Shown here piece after piece: positions 7,883 to 15,966 of a stretch of 33,731 nucleotides of DNA. This DNA comes from Clostridium sp. K13. GTDB lineage: Bacteria > Bacillota > Clostridia > Clostridiales > Clostridiaceae. Position 1 is the first letter of the stretch, and each line of letters starts with the position of its first letter. Position numbers and translations under genes: made by a program. The notes beneath the pieces were generated by a model. That model was not told the DNA's origin. It was given only the letters and a program-made list of their open reading frames with translations, and did no database searches. Location: the NCBI RefSeq assembly GCF_019734195.1, contig NZ_JAASHM010000035.1, forward strand, positions 1 through 33,731, in the 5' to 3' direction.

Positions 7883-8776
7883 TTATTTAGATTTTTTTTC
7901 TAAAAAGTCTTTTGACTTTTCTAATAATATTATTAGTGCCCCACCTATAATAAAGAATATCCAACTAAAGTTAGAAAGATTCATTGCTGGTTGTGGAACT
8001 TCTAATGTTGTAGGACCCATAAATACTGCATATATTGAACCAAGCATTAATCCTAAAATTAAGTAAATCATTGCTGATCTATATTTGCTTAGTAAGAATT
8101 TAATTATTTTAATAGTACTTAATATTCCTACTATTACCCCTAATCCAAAAATTATAAGTACTGGTAAATAAGAAAGGTTTAAAGATAAAACTTCTTTTAT
8201 TGAACTTATAATTCCAGTATAAAGTCCAAATATTAATAATAAAGTTGAACCTGATATACCAGGTAAAACCATAGCTGAAATTGCGATCATTCCAGCAACA
8301 AATACAAATATACCAACACCAAAATTTAAGCTTTCTAATGAAAGATTTAAGCCGCCATTAGAGCCTGATGGGTTAAAGTATGTAATTAAAGCAACAATTA
8401 AAGCGCCAATTATAGTAAAAATAATATTTTTATATCTACCAATTAATGAATCTTTTTCTTGCTTCATTATTAGTGGAATCGCAACTATTATAAAACCTGT
8501 AAATAATGAACTAATACTATAAATATGCGCATCAAATATAGAAGATAATATTAGTACAGATAACACCATACCAACTATCCAGCCAATTCCTAATTTCATT
8601 AAGAAAATTAAAGATTTTTTCTTATCAGCTGTACTATTTTTTGATATTAAAGAGTTTAATGAACCTATGAAGTCATCATAGAATCCTAAAATAAAAGCAA
8701 TAGTACCACCCGAAACTCCCGGAACACTATCAGCTAAGGCCATAAAGAAACCTCTGATAAAATTAATAATAAACAC
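7883..8776 (-). CDS. DUF368 family protein, PopT-type undecaprenyl-phosphate transporter
   Basis: This polytopic membrane protein has about eight hydrophobic segments and two internal copies of the DUF368 signature, PGVSGGT at 19-25 and PGISGST at 172-178, implying an inverted or duplicated architecture. DUF368 (PopT) proteins are known to return undecaprenyl phosphate across the cytoplasmic membrane for peptidoglycan and other envelope polymer synthesis. The length of 297 aa is normal. The start is GTG with GAGGTGAT just upstream. It is divergent from the CNNM gene and shares a 230-base regulatory region with it. The family is certain; transport activity in this organism is inferred. Confidence 0.88.
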   Translation of the reverse strand: MFIINFIRGFFMALADSVPGVSGGTIAFILGFYDDFIGSLNSLISKNSTADKKKSLIFLMKLGIGWIVGMVLSVLILSSIFDAHIYSISSLFTGFIIVAIPLIMKQEKDSLIGRYKNIIFTIIGALIVALITYFNPSGSNGGLNLSLESLNFGVGIFVFVAGMIAISAMVLPGISGSTLLLIFGLYTGIISSIKEVLSLNLSYLPVLIIFGLGVIVGILSTIKIIKFLLSKYRSAMIYLILGLMLGSIYAVFMGPTTLEVPQPAMNLSNFSWIFFIIGGALIILLEKSKDFLEKKSK

Positions 8777-8813
8777 AATATCACCTCAAAATAAATATGT
8801 TAAGTATAAAATT

Positions 8814-8845
8814 AATATACTAAATATAAAAATATTTAGTATATT
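8814..8845. promoter_or_regulatory. Perfect A/T-rich palindrome, possible operator
   Basis: A perfect 14-bp inverted repeat, AATATACTAAATAT and its complement separated by AAAA, lies 37 bases upstream of the DUF368 start in the divergent region. It has no strong T-run, so it may be a repressor operator rather than a terminator. Confidence 0.35.
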
Positions 8846-9008
8846 TTTATAAAAATTATATTATAAATACACAAAAAACACTAAATAATTTTTCTGAAAA
8901 AAAATGTAAATTTTATGTTTATTTATTGGTAAATTATATCATATAGTATTAACGTATGATATAATAAATATCAAAATATTTTATTAAATTACTAGGAGTG
9001 TGATTTTT

Positions 9009-10253
9009 TTGGAACCCAGTCAAGTGTGGCAGATAATAGTACTTATAATTTTACTAGTATTGTCTGGATTTTTTTCAATGTCAGAAACAGCACTTATGGC
9101 ACTAAGCAAAATAAGAATAAGACATATGGTGGATGATGGAGTAAAAGGCGCTAAATTAGTTGAAAAATTAACAGAAGACCCAAATAAGTTGTTAGGAGCC
9201 ATATTAATCGGTAATAATATAGTTAATATCTTAGCTTCATCATTAGCAACAACATTATTTGTTTCATTAGTTGGACCGAGTGGTGTTGGAATAGCAACTG
9301 CAGTTATGACTGTATTAGTACTTATATTTGGAGAAATAACTCCAAAATCAATAGCAAAGCAAAAATCAGAACAAGTATCATTAAAAGTAAGTAAGCCAAT
9401 AAGTATAATCGTAAAGTTATTTAAACCTTTTATAGGAATTTTTACGTTTATATCAAGTGGATTTATAAGATTATTAGGTGGAGATCCAAAGGCAAGCGAG
9501 CCGTTTATTACAGAAGAAGAATTAAGAACAATGGTTGGTGTTAGTGAAGAAGAAGGTGTCCTTGAGGATGTAGAGAAAGAAATGATATTTAATGTATTTG
9601 ACTTTGCTGATTCACAAGCTAAAGATGTTATGGTACAAAGAGTTGATATTGTAGCAGTTGATTCAGAGGCTACTTATGAAGAAGTACTAGATGTTATAAA
9701 AACAGAACAATTTTCAAGAATTCCAGTTTATAATCAGACTATAGATGATATAGTTGGTATATTATATGTTAAGGACTTAATTATAGCAGGTCAAAATAAG
9801 GATGGATTTAAAGTTTCAGATTATATGAGAGAGCCTTATTATACATTTGAATTTAAGAAAATCAAAGAATTATTTAATGAAATGAAAAAGACAAGAAATC
9901 ATATTAGTGTAGTTTTAGATGAATATGGTGGAACTGTTGGTATAGTTACTATAGAAGACCTTATTGAAGAGGTTTTTGGTGATATAGAAGATGAATATGA
10001 TGATTACGAAAATGAAATAGAAGTAATTAAAGAAGATGAATATGTTGTTGATGGAAGTGCAAAATTAGATGATATAAGTGAATTAATTGGAGTTAATATG
10101 GAATCAGAAGAATTTGACTCTATTGGGGGATTAATAATTGGTGAATTAGGAAGGTTCCCTGAAAGTAAAGAAGAGGTAAATTTAAATAGTATTAGATTTG
10201 TAGTTGAAGAAATAGATAAAAATAGAATTAAAAAAGTAAGAATTTACACATAA
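9009..10253 (+). CDS. CNNM/CorC (hemolysin C) family transmembrane protein with CBS domains
   Basis: A membrane protein of the CNNM/CorC family, proposed to move magnesium or other divalent cations. The N-terminal DUF21 transmembrane domain spans about 1-185, with several hydrophobic segments and the motif GEITPKSIAKQ. A CBS pair at about 200-325 includes FSRIPVYNQTIDDIVGILYVKDL, split here as FSRIPVYN and DDIVGILYVKDL. A C-terminal CorC_HlyC domain starts at about 340. A GTG at 9000 abuts the AGGAG site and is too close; the in-frame TTG at 9009 has a 10-base spacer, so I use 9009 (414 aa). The name hemolysin is historical and does not imply toxin activity. Confidence 0.88.
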   Translation: MEPSQVWQIIVLIILLVLSGFFSMSETALMALSKIRIRHMVDDGVKGAKLVEKLTEDPNKLLGAILIGNNIVNILASSLATTLFVSLVGPSGVGIATAVMTVLVLIFGEITPKSIAKQKSEQVSLKVSKPISIIVKLFKPFIGIFTFISSGFIRLLGGDPKASEPFITEEELRTMVGVSEEEGVLEDVEKEMIFNVFDFADSQAKDVMVQRVDIVAVDSEATYEEVLDVIKTEQFSRIPVYNQTIDDIVGILYVKDLIIAGQNKDGFKVSDYMREPYYTFEFKKIKELFNEMKKTRNHISVVLDEYGGTVGIVTIEDLIEEVFGDIEDEYDDYENEIEVIKEDEYVVDGSAKLDDISELIGVNMESEEFDSIGGLIIGELGRFPESKEEVNLNSIRFVVEEIDKNRIKKVRIYT

Positions 10254-10282
10254 ATTAATTTTAAGTAAAAAAATATTAGTAT

Positions 10283-10338
10283 AAAAATGGCGAATGACAA
10301 ATATTTAAGAGAATGGTAATTTGTCATTTGTCATTTTT
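10283..10338 (+). terminator. Long hairpin after the CNNM gene
   Basis: Left arm 10283-10302 pairs with right arm 10318-10337 over 20 bp with two G-U pairs on the plus strand. The arms contain the repeated unit AATG-N3. It can act as a terminator, and it resembles the hairpin at 18722-18780. Confidence 0.6.
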
Positions 10339-10394
10339 AGTTTATCATTAGACTATGTATTCTAAGCCTCATAGTAAGTAAAGGGGGTTACATA

Positions 10395-10838
10395 ATGAAT
10401 TATATGAATATTGCTTTAGAGGAGGCGAAAAAGGCTTATCTTAAAGGCGAGGTTCCTATTGGAGCAGTAATAGTAAAAGATGGAGAGATAATTGCTAGAG
10501 CGCATAATTTAAAAGAAACTATGAAATCTGCAATAGCACATGCTGAAGTTTTGGCCATTGAAGAGGCAAGTAAAAAAGTTGGTGATTGGAGATTAAATGG
10601 TAGTGAAATGTATGTTACATTAGAGCCTTGCTCTATGTGTGCTTCTGCAATAGCACAGGCTAGGATATCTAAATTACATATAGGAACATTCAATAAAGAT
10701 ATGGGGGCTTGTGGGACTATATTAAACATTTTTGACTATGATATTTTCAATTCATATGTAATTACGAATTGGTGCTATAATAAAGAATGTAGTGAATTAA
10801 TGAGTAAGTTTTTTTATGAGAGAAGAAAACAAAATTAA
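10395..10838 (+). CDS. tadA: tRNA adenosine(34) deaminase TadA
   Basis: The enzyme converts adenosine 34 of tRNA-Arg(ACG) to inosine so that one tRNA reads several arginine codons. The zinc-dependent deaminase motif HAE is at 49-51 (zinc His49, proton shuttle Glu51) and PCSMC at 78-82 (zinc Cys79 and Cys82). At 147 aa it is of standard length. A strong AAGGGGG site precedes the ATG. The gene lies just before lgt, 22 bases apart, and the two probably form an operon. In Bacillus the corresponding gene (yaaJ) also sits upstream of the SRP RNA and dnaX. Confidence 0.93.
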   Translation: MNYMNIALEEAKKAYLKGEVPIGAVIVKDGEIIARAHNLKETMKSAIAHAEVLAIEEASKKVGDWRLNGSEMYVTLEPCSMCASAIAQARISKLHIGTFNKDMGACGTILNIFDYDIFNSYVITNWCYNKECSELMSKFFYERRKQN

Positions 10839-10860
10839 ATAAAAACGGGAGATGGTAAAA

Positions 10861-11631
10861 ATGAATCCAGTAGCATTTGAAATTTTTGGAGCTCCAATTA
10901 GGTGGTATGGAATTATTATTGCAAGTGGAGTTTTAGTGGCATTTTTAATGTCATATTTATTTGCAAAGAAAAAAGGATTAGATTTTGATATTATTACAGA
11001 TGGATTTTTATGGAGTTTTCCATTTGCAATTATTGGTGCTAGACTATATTATGTTGCCTTTGAATATAAAAATTATCATTCGTTTATGGAGGTAATAAAT
11101 ATAAGAAATGGTGGTATGGCAATACATGGAGGACTTATTGGTGGATTATTAGTTGCATACATATTTACTAGAGTAAAAAAGGTTAATTTCTTTGAGTACA
11201 TTGATGTAATAATGCCAGGAGTTATACTAGCTCAAGCAATAGGTAGATGGGGTAATTTTATGAACCAGGAAGCTCATGGAGGACCTGTATCAGAGGCCTT
11301 TATAAGTAAATTCCCTGAGTTTATACAACAAGGAATGCTTATAAATGGTACTTATTATCATCCAACATTCTTATATGAATCTATATGGAATGTAATTGTA
11401 TTTGCTATATTAGTATTTATCCTTTATAAAAAGAAGAATCAACAAGGTATTGTTATAGGAAGCTATATGGTTCTTTATTCTTTAGGAAGATTCTTCATAG
11501 AAGGATTAAGAACAGATAGTTTAATGGTATTTGGCTTAAGAACTGCTCAATTAGTAAGTTTACTTGGTATAGTAATTGGAGCCATAATAATATTTATGTC
11601 AATTAAAAATAGTAAGAAGAAAATAGTATGA
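10861..11631 (+). CDS. lgt: Prolipoprotein diacylglyceryl transferase
   Basis: This integral membrane enzyme transfers a diacylglyceryl group from phosphatidylglycerol to the lipobox cysteine of prolipoproteins. Several transmembrane segments are visible, with the family signature GRWGNFMNQEAHG at 128-140 and the conserved GGMAIHGGLIGG at 84-95. An in-frame ATG at 10852 directly abuts the GGGAG ribosome site (10847-10851) and cannot be used efficiently; the ATG at 10861 is correctly spaced, giving 256 aa. It is probably co-transcribed with tadA. One likely client, the lipoprotein deacetylase at 2588, is in this window. Confidence 0.94.
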   Translation: MNPVAFEIFGAPIRWYGIIIASGVLVAFLMSYLFAKKKGLDFDIITDGFLWSFPFAIIGARLYYVAFEYKNYHSFMEVINIRNGGMAIHGGLIGGLLVAYIFTRVKKVNFFEYIDVIMPGVILAQAIGRWGNFMNQEAHGGPVSEAFISKFPEFIQQGMLINGTYYHPTFLYESIWNVIVFAILVFILYKKKNQQGIVIGSYMVLYSLGRFFIEGLRTDSLMVFGLRTAQLVSLLGIVIGAIIIFMSIKNSKKKIV

Positions 11632-11640
11632 TTTACTTGT

Positions 11641-11683
11641 ATGGAGTGGAAGAATAAATAAAAGATAATGCTTTCACTCCATT
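11641..11683 (+). terminator. Terminator-like hairpin after lgt
   Basis: A 12-bp stem (11641-11652 with 11671-11682, one G-U) has an 18-base loop but only a weak T-run, so termination may be partial. Confidence 0.45.
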
Positions 11684-11717
11684 AATTTATGCAAATTTTA
11701 TAAAGAAAATCTTTTTA

Positions 11718-11746
11718 TTGAACTACAATAATATTTATGTTAAAAT
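11718..11746 (+). promoter_or_regulatory. Promoter of tRNA-Ser and SRP RNA
   Basis: TTGAAC (11718-11723), a 17-base spacer and TAAAAT (11741-11746) lie about 50 bases upstream of tRNA-Ser. Confidence 0.65.
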
Positions 11747-11797
11747 GAGAAAGTATCAATAATAGGTACAAAGTAAAAATAAATTACTTTACGGTAT

Positions 11798-11887
11798 GGA
11801 GAGATGTCCGAGTGGTTGAAGGAGCACGCCTGGAACGCGTGTATAGGGGAAACTCTATCGTGGGTTCAAATCCCACTTTCTCCGCCA
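11798..11887 (+). tRNA. tRNA-Ser (anticodon GGA)
   Basis: Acceptor GGAGAGA pairs with TTTCTCC, the anticodon stem CACGC with GCGTG encloses loop CTGGAAC (anticodon GGA), a long variable arm typical of class II tRNA follows, then T arm GTGGG-TTCAAAT-CCCAC, discriminator G and an encoded CCA. It is followed within about two bases by the SRP RNA. Confidence 0.95.
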
Positions 11888-11888
11888 T

Positions 11889-12157
11889 AGCCGTGCTAGA
11901 TGGGGAGTCAGCGGTGCCCTGTAACCTGCAATCCGCTACAGCAGGATTTAATTCCTCACCTAGGCTTTAATCTGTTTGGTCTGCCCTATGCAAGTGATGT
12001 TGAGGGTCGGGTCCCACGCGACGTAAGACTGTGAACCTCGTCAGGTCCGGAAGGAAGCAGCGATAAGCAGCCCCTGCGTGTGACGTGGATCAATCTTGCC
12101 TGAGTTAACTACATAGGTAACGCTTATAGATTACTGTCGAAGTGAGGTGCACGGTTT
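11889..12157 (+). ncRNA. ffs: Signal recognition particle RNA, large Gram-positive type
   Basis: The RNA core of the signal recognition particle, which with Ffh targets nascent membrane and secreted proteins. The universally conserved domain IV sequence GGTCCGGAAGGAAGCAGC is at 12044-12061. The 5' end GCCGTGC (11890-11896) pairs with the 3' end GCACGGT (12149-12155), giving about 268 nt with an Alu domain, like the Bacillus scRNA. It starts about two bases after tRNA-Ser, so the two are likely one transcript separated by tRNA 3' processing. Exact ends are estimated. Confidence 0.95.
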
Positions 12158-12163
12158 TAAATT

Positions 12164-12194
12164 ACCCTTTCTTTTAGAAAGAAAGGCTTTTTTA
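12164..12194 (+). terminator. Terminator of the SRP RNA
   Basis: A 9-bp stem CCTTTCTTT/AAAGAAAGG with a 3-base loop is followed by CTTTTTT. Confidence 0.85.
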
Positions 12195-12568
12195 ATGTTT
12201 ATAATGATTTTTATTTAAATTAATACTGATGATAAAAATTAGAGTAAATCTAACTATCATCATAAAATTTTACTAATTACGGTTACTCTTCAATAGGATT
12301 AACAATATAGGACAAAAAAACAATAGGACAGAAAAATAGGGAAATTTCGTTAGAAATATCCCTATTTTTCTGTCCTTTTTTAGGATAATAGATCACATGA
12401 AAATAAAGTAAAAAACATATAATATATGTATTTAATATATATTATATAAATTAATGCAAGTTAAAAGTACAAAAAATTGCATTTTTAAAAGAAAAGTATT
12501 GTAAAATGATATTAAAATGAAATATAATAAAAGAGTAAAATGCAAAAAAATTTAAGGGGGCTATTAAA
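12195..12568. other. Intergenic region with two hairpins and the ppcA promoter
   Basis: No gene is seen. A weak inverted repeat (TGATGATA with TATCATCA) lies at about 12227-12263. A very strong hairpin with a perfect 17-bp stem (12326-12342 with 12359-12375) plus an inner stem is followed by a T-run; it is terminator-like although the SRP RNA already has its own terminator. The direct repeat ATAGGACA occurs at about 12307 and 12323. Confidence 0.7.
12499..12528 (+). promoter_or_regulatory. Candidate promoter of ppcA
   Basis: TTGTAA (12499-12504), an 18-base spacer and a perfect TATAAT (12523-12528) lie 40 bases upstream of the start codon. Confidence 0.5.
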
Positions 12569-14185
12569 ATGAGAAATTTTCCAAGCTCAATGATGACACA
12601 ACATCCAGATAATGTAGAAAAATACATATCAATTCAACAAGAACCGGCAGAAGCAATAGAGGGATTAACACCTCAAGATAAGGGCGGTCTTGGAATAGAT
12701 GAGATAATGATAGATTTTGAGGGGAAATTAACTCCATATCATCAAACATCTCAAGTTGCATTAGGATTGATTGGTAATAAGGTTATACCAGGTAAGGATG
12801 TTAGAATAACACCTAGAATACCAAATGCAAATAAAGAGTCTGTATTTAGACAATTAATGAGTATAATGTCTATAGTAGAAACAAATGCACAAGCTTATCA
12901 ACTTACTGGTGTGCAAGCAATTCAAGAGGTTGTAGTACCGATGGTAGAAACAGGGCAAGAAATTTCAGAATTCCAAGACAGAGTTAATTCTGTTATAGAG
13001 TTAGGAAATAAAAATTATCCTGTAAAGTTTGAAGATAATAGTGTAAGAATAATTCCGTTAGTTGAAGATGTTCCAGCATTAGTTAACGTAGATAAGATAT
13101 TAGATGAGTTTTATCATATATCTGAAGAAAAGGGGCATAAAATAGATTATTTAAGATTTATGATAGCACGTTCTGATACTGCTATGTCATATGGATTAAT
13201 ATCAGGAGTTCTTTCAGTTGTTATGGCTGTAGATAAAGCTTATAAATGGGGCGAAGAACATGGGGTAGAGGTAGCACCTATATTAGGATGTGGATCTCTT
13301 CCATTTAGAGGACATTTTACAGGAAGAAATATAGATAAAATATTACAAACATATGCAGGAGTAAAGACTTTTACATTCCAATCTGCATTAAGATATGATC
13401 ATGGTGAAGAAGAAACTAAGCAAGCGGCTAGAGAATTAAAAGAGAAGGTTAATATGTATGAACATAGAAAATTCTCTGAAGAAGATATAGCCTTAATGAA
13501 AGAGTTTATAGGAATATTATCTAAACATTATTTAAATACATTCTTAAAGGTTATAAATACTGTTTCATTTGTATCTGACTTCATTCCAAAGAATAGAGAT
13601 AGATTAACTAAGGCTAAAACAGGATTAGAGTACAATAGGGAAGTAGCTAATCTTGATAATATAGCAAACTTAGTAAGCAATGAAGAATTAAAGAAAGAAA
13701 TATTAAGTATAGATAATTCTGTTGAATATGCTGTTCCAAGAGCAATATCATTTACTGGAGCAATGTATACATTAGGAATGCCACCAGAGCTTTTAGGTAT
13801 GGGTAGAGGACTTAAAGAAATAAAAGATAAGTTCGGCCAAGAAGGAATAGATAAGTTATTAGAGTTCTATCCTGTGCTAAGAGAAGATTTAGGATTTGCA
13901 GCTAGATTTGCAAATGCTAGTGTTGGTAAAAAGATAATTGATGAATCTGCAAGACAAGAATATAAAGAAGACATGAAATATGTTAATGAAATATTAGAAT
14001 TAGGTTTAGATTACGAATTCATGAATGATAATGAATTCTACCATACGTTATTAAAGACTACTAGACCAATAATAATGCACTTAATAGGTTTAGAAGATAA
14101 TATAATTCAAAGTAAAACTGAAGAGTTAAAGATCTTAAATGAGTGGATTATTAGAATGGGTAAAGTTAGAGGAAGTATTGGATAA
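12569..14185 (+). CDS. ppcA: Archaeal-type phosphoenolpyruvate carboxylase
   Basis: This enzyme carboxylates phosphoenolpyruvate to oxaloacetate, replenishing the C4 pool for aspartate-family amino acids and reductive TCA reactions. At 538 aa it is the short archaeal-type form (PpcA), about half the length of the ordinary bacterial enzyme. Family stretches include the N-terminal [31 protein letters not shown] and the region with CGSLPFRGH. The start follows a strong AAGGGGG site. The enzyme is patchy in bacteria but known in Clostridium perfringens and relatives. The gene sits as an insertion between the SRP RNA and dnaX, which adjoin in Bacillus. A bidirectional terminator separates it from folA. 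Confidence 0.93.
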   Translation: MRNFPSSMMTQHPDNVEKYISIQQEPAEAIEGLTPQDKGGLGIDEIMIDFEGKLTPYHQTSQVALGLIGNKVIPGKDVRITPRIPNANKESVFRQLMSIMSIVETNAQAYQLTGVQAIQEVVVPMVETGQEISEFQDRVNSVIELGNKNYPVKFEDNSVRIIPLVEDVPALVNVDKILDEFYHISEEKGHKIDYLRFMIARSDTAMSYGLISGVLSVVMAVDKAYKWGEEHGVEVAPILGCGSLPFRGHFTGRNIDKILQTYAGVKTFTFQSALRYDHGEEETKQAARELKEKVNMYEHRKFSEEDIALMKEFIGILSKHYLNTFLKVINTVSFVSDFIPKNRDRLTKAKTGLEYNREVANLDNIANLVSNEELKKEILSIDNSVEYAVPRAISFTGAMYTLGMPPELLGMGRGLKEIKDKFGQEGIDKLLEFYPVLREDLGFAARFANASVGKKIIDESARQEYKEDMKYVNEILELGLDYEFMNDNEFYHTLLKTTRPIIMHLIGLEDNIIQSKTEELKILNEWIIRMGKVRGSIG

Positions 14186-14222
14186 AATAAAAAGATAAAA
14201 ATTAAAATAGAAGATATAAAAT

Positions 14223-14252
14223 AAAAAGTCGGCAAAGCCGACTTTTTTGTTT
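14223..14252. terminator. Bidirectional terminator (ppcA / folA)
   Basis: An 11-bp stem AAAAAGTCGGC/GCCGACTTTTT with loop AAA is flanked by A and T runs between convergent genes. Confidence 0.85.
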
Positions 14253-14265
14253 TTAAGTAAAGATT

Positions 14266-14757
14266 TTATTTTCTTACTAAATCAATGAATTGATATTGTA
14301 ATCCATTTTTTTCGCAAGTTAGTATTTCTGATTCAAAATCCACAGCAAACTCATTTAAATCTATTTGTGGAAAACTTGTATCACCATCAAAGGATTTAAA
14401 TACTTTAGTTAAAAGTAAGTTATCCACATTGTGGATAAGTTGTTTGTAGATTTCTCCTCCGCCTATTATAAATGCGGGTTCAGAGGAGTTTTTATATTTG
14501 TTGATAACTTCAGACAAACTGTGGATAACTTCTACATTTTCGTTATCCACAGAATAATTTTCATCTCTTGTAATTATAACATGTTTTCTATTAGGTAAAA
14601 CTCCAGGTAGTGATTCAAATGTTTTTCTACCCATTATTATTGTATTACCTGACGTAATGGCTTTAAACCTTTTTAGGTCTTCAGGGATATGCCATAAAAG
14701 CTTATTATCCCCTCCTATAATATTATTTTCAGCTATAGCGACAATAATAGAAAGCAT
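14266..14757 (-). CDS. folA: Dihydrofolate reductase
   Basis: The enzyme reduces dihydrofolate to tetrahydrofolate with NADPH, recycling the dihydrofolate made by thymidylate synthase. N-terminal motifs are typical: IVAIAENNIIGGDNKLLWHIPEDL in two parts (IVAIAENNIIGG and LLWHIPEDL) and TIIMGRKTFESL. At 163 aa the length is standard. The ATG overlaps the thyA stop codon by one base (TAATG), so translation is probably coupled. The coding sequence contains four perfect DnaA boxes (14420-14551), described separately. The enzyme is the target of trimethoprim-type antifolates. Confidence 0.95.
   Translation of the reverse strand: MLSIIVAIAENNIIGGDNKLLWHIPEDLKRFKAITSGNTIIMGRKTFESLPGVLPNRKHVIITRDENYSVDNENVEVIHSLSEVINKYKNSSEPAFIIGGGEIYKQLIHNVDNLLLTKVFKSFDGDTSFPQIDLNEFAVDFESEILTCEKNGLQYQFIDLVRK
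14366..14551. promoter_or_regulatory. Cluster of DnaA boxes inside folA
   Basis: Four perfect matches to the DnaA box TTATCCACA lie in 132 bases: 14420-14428 (plus), 14430-14438 (minus), 14520-14528 (minus) and 14543-14551 (plus). Two near-matches with one mismatch each are at 14366-14374 (minus, TTTTCCACA) and 14499-14507 (minus, TTATCAACA). The boxes encode Val-Asp-Asn and Val/Leu-Ile-His segments of FolA. Binding by DnaA is an inference; the sequence matches are direct. Confidence 0.55.
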
Positions 14758-15548
14758 TAAACTGATACCTCCATTTTTATTGCAGGGTGATATTTATAAT
14801 CTATAAGTTTAATATCATCTGCTGTAAAGTCATAGAAGTTAGTTATTTCTGGATTTATCCAAAGTTTTGGAGCTTCATATTCATCATTAGCTCTAGTTAA
14901 TTGAAGTTTCATTCCTTCAACTTGATTTTCATATATGTGTGCATTATTAATTACATGAGTAAATAGTCCTGGTTTAAGACCTGTTACTTGTGCGATTAAA
15001 TGAACTAGCACAGCATATTGAGATGTATTAAATGGTACACCTAATGGAACGTCTCCACTGCGCTGAATTAACATACAATTTAGTTTACCATCAGTTACAT
15101 CCCACATAGTCATAAAGCAACAAGGTTGTAGTGTCATATGGGGTAGGTCCTCTATATTCCACATTGTCATAAGCATTCTTCTATCTTGAGGATTAGTTTT
15201 TAATGTTTCAATAAGCTTATCAATTTGATTGAATTTTGCTATTTGATAACCATAACCTCTACCTATAGTATTGTTTTCATCAACCCATTCATCCCAAATT
15301 CTAACGTTTTGTTCTTGTAATTTAGTTACATCATTAGATTGATCTCTATAAATCCATAGCATTTCTTTAACAGCTGTTTTAAAAGCTACGAATTTAGTAG
15401 TTAAGATTGGAAATTCTTTTTCAAGATTAAATTGCATTACTTGATGAGGCAATTTATATGTTGGCATTCCAGTCCTATTGTTGTCATAGTAGCCGTTATT
15501 TAAAATATCTTCTACTATGCTTAAATATTTTTTATCATATAGACTCAT
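14757..15548 (-). CDS. thyA: Thymidylate synthase (ThyA)
   Basis: The enzyme methylates dUMP to dTMP using methylenetetrahydrofolate. Recognised features are the paired arginines RR at 123-124, the catalytic cysteine in QPCC (Cys143), [13 protein letters not shown] at 162-174 and AHIYENQ at 203-209. The length of 263 aa is standard. The residue after the catalytic Cys is Cys144, where most ThyA proteins have His, and the later motif reads NNAHIYENQ rather than the usual DAHIYxNH. A GGAGGT site precedes the ATG. It is the first gene of a thyA-folA operon facing away from dnaX. Confidence 0.93.
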   Translation of the reverse strand: MSLYDKKYLSIVEDILNNGYYDNNRTGMPTYKLPHQVMQFNLEKEFPILTTKFVAFKTAVKEMLWIYRDQSNDVTKLQEQNVRIWDEWVDENNTIGRGYGYQIAKFNQIDKLIETLKTNPQDRRMLMTMWNIEDLPHMTLQPCCFMTMWDVTDGKLNCMLIQRSGDVPLGVPFNTSQYAVLVHLIAQVTGLKPGLFTHVINNAHIYENQVEGMKLQLTRANDEYEAPKLWINPEITNFYDFTADDIKLIDYKYHPAIKMEVSV

Positions 15549-15966
15549 TTCAATACCTCCTAAAAATATATACTATCTATTTTACTACAAAATTCTCATA
15601 TAAAAAATCAAGAAATTTATATAAAAAAATCATATTTAAACTAAAAAAACATAAAATTATCGGAATAGTTAAAAATATAACAATTAATTGTAAAATAAAT
15701 ACATATAAATGTTAAATAATTAACAATAAGAAATATATAGATATGTTTATAAAGAAATAGAAATAAAAATGATGTTTAAAAAGTGCATAAGCTTTGAATA
15801 AATATACAAATATGAGTTTTATAGTTTAATTCGTGTTAGTATATGTTGTTTTTTATAAATAATTCATAGAAAGCTTATAGGAATAAAAGGGGGAAAAATC
15901 TTTAATTATTAATAGAATTTGGGTATAATAAAAAATAAACGACTACGCAAAAGAGAGGTGAGTATA
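15549..15966. other. AT-rich divergent intergenic region (thyA / dnaX)
   Basis: About 420 bases separate the two divergent starts. It must hold both promoters, but I see no clear pair of boxes and no strong hairpin. An 85-codon open frame across 15458-15715 has no ribosome site and overlaps thyA, so I do not call it a gene. Confidence 0.6.

Noticed and set aside
9000..10253. Calling the CNNM gene a hemolysin virulence factor
   Set aside because: The DUF21-CBS-CorC architecture is a widespread membrane family; the hemolysin name is historical.
15458..15715. Plus-strand open frame of 85 codons across the thyA start
   Set aside because: No ribosome site; overlaps thyA and runs through lysine-rich A/T-rich noise.
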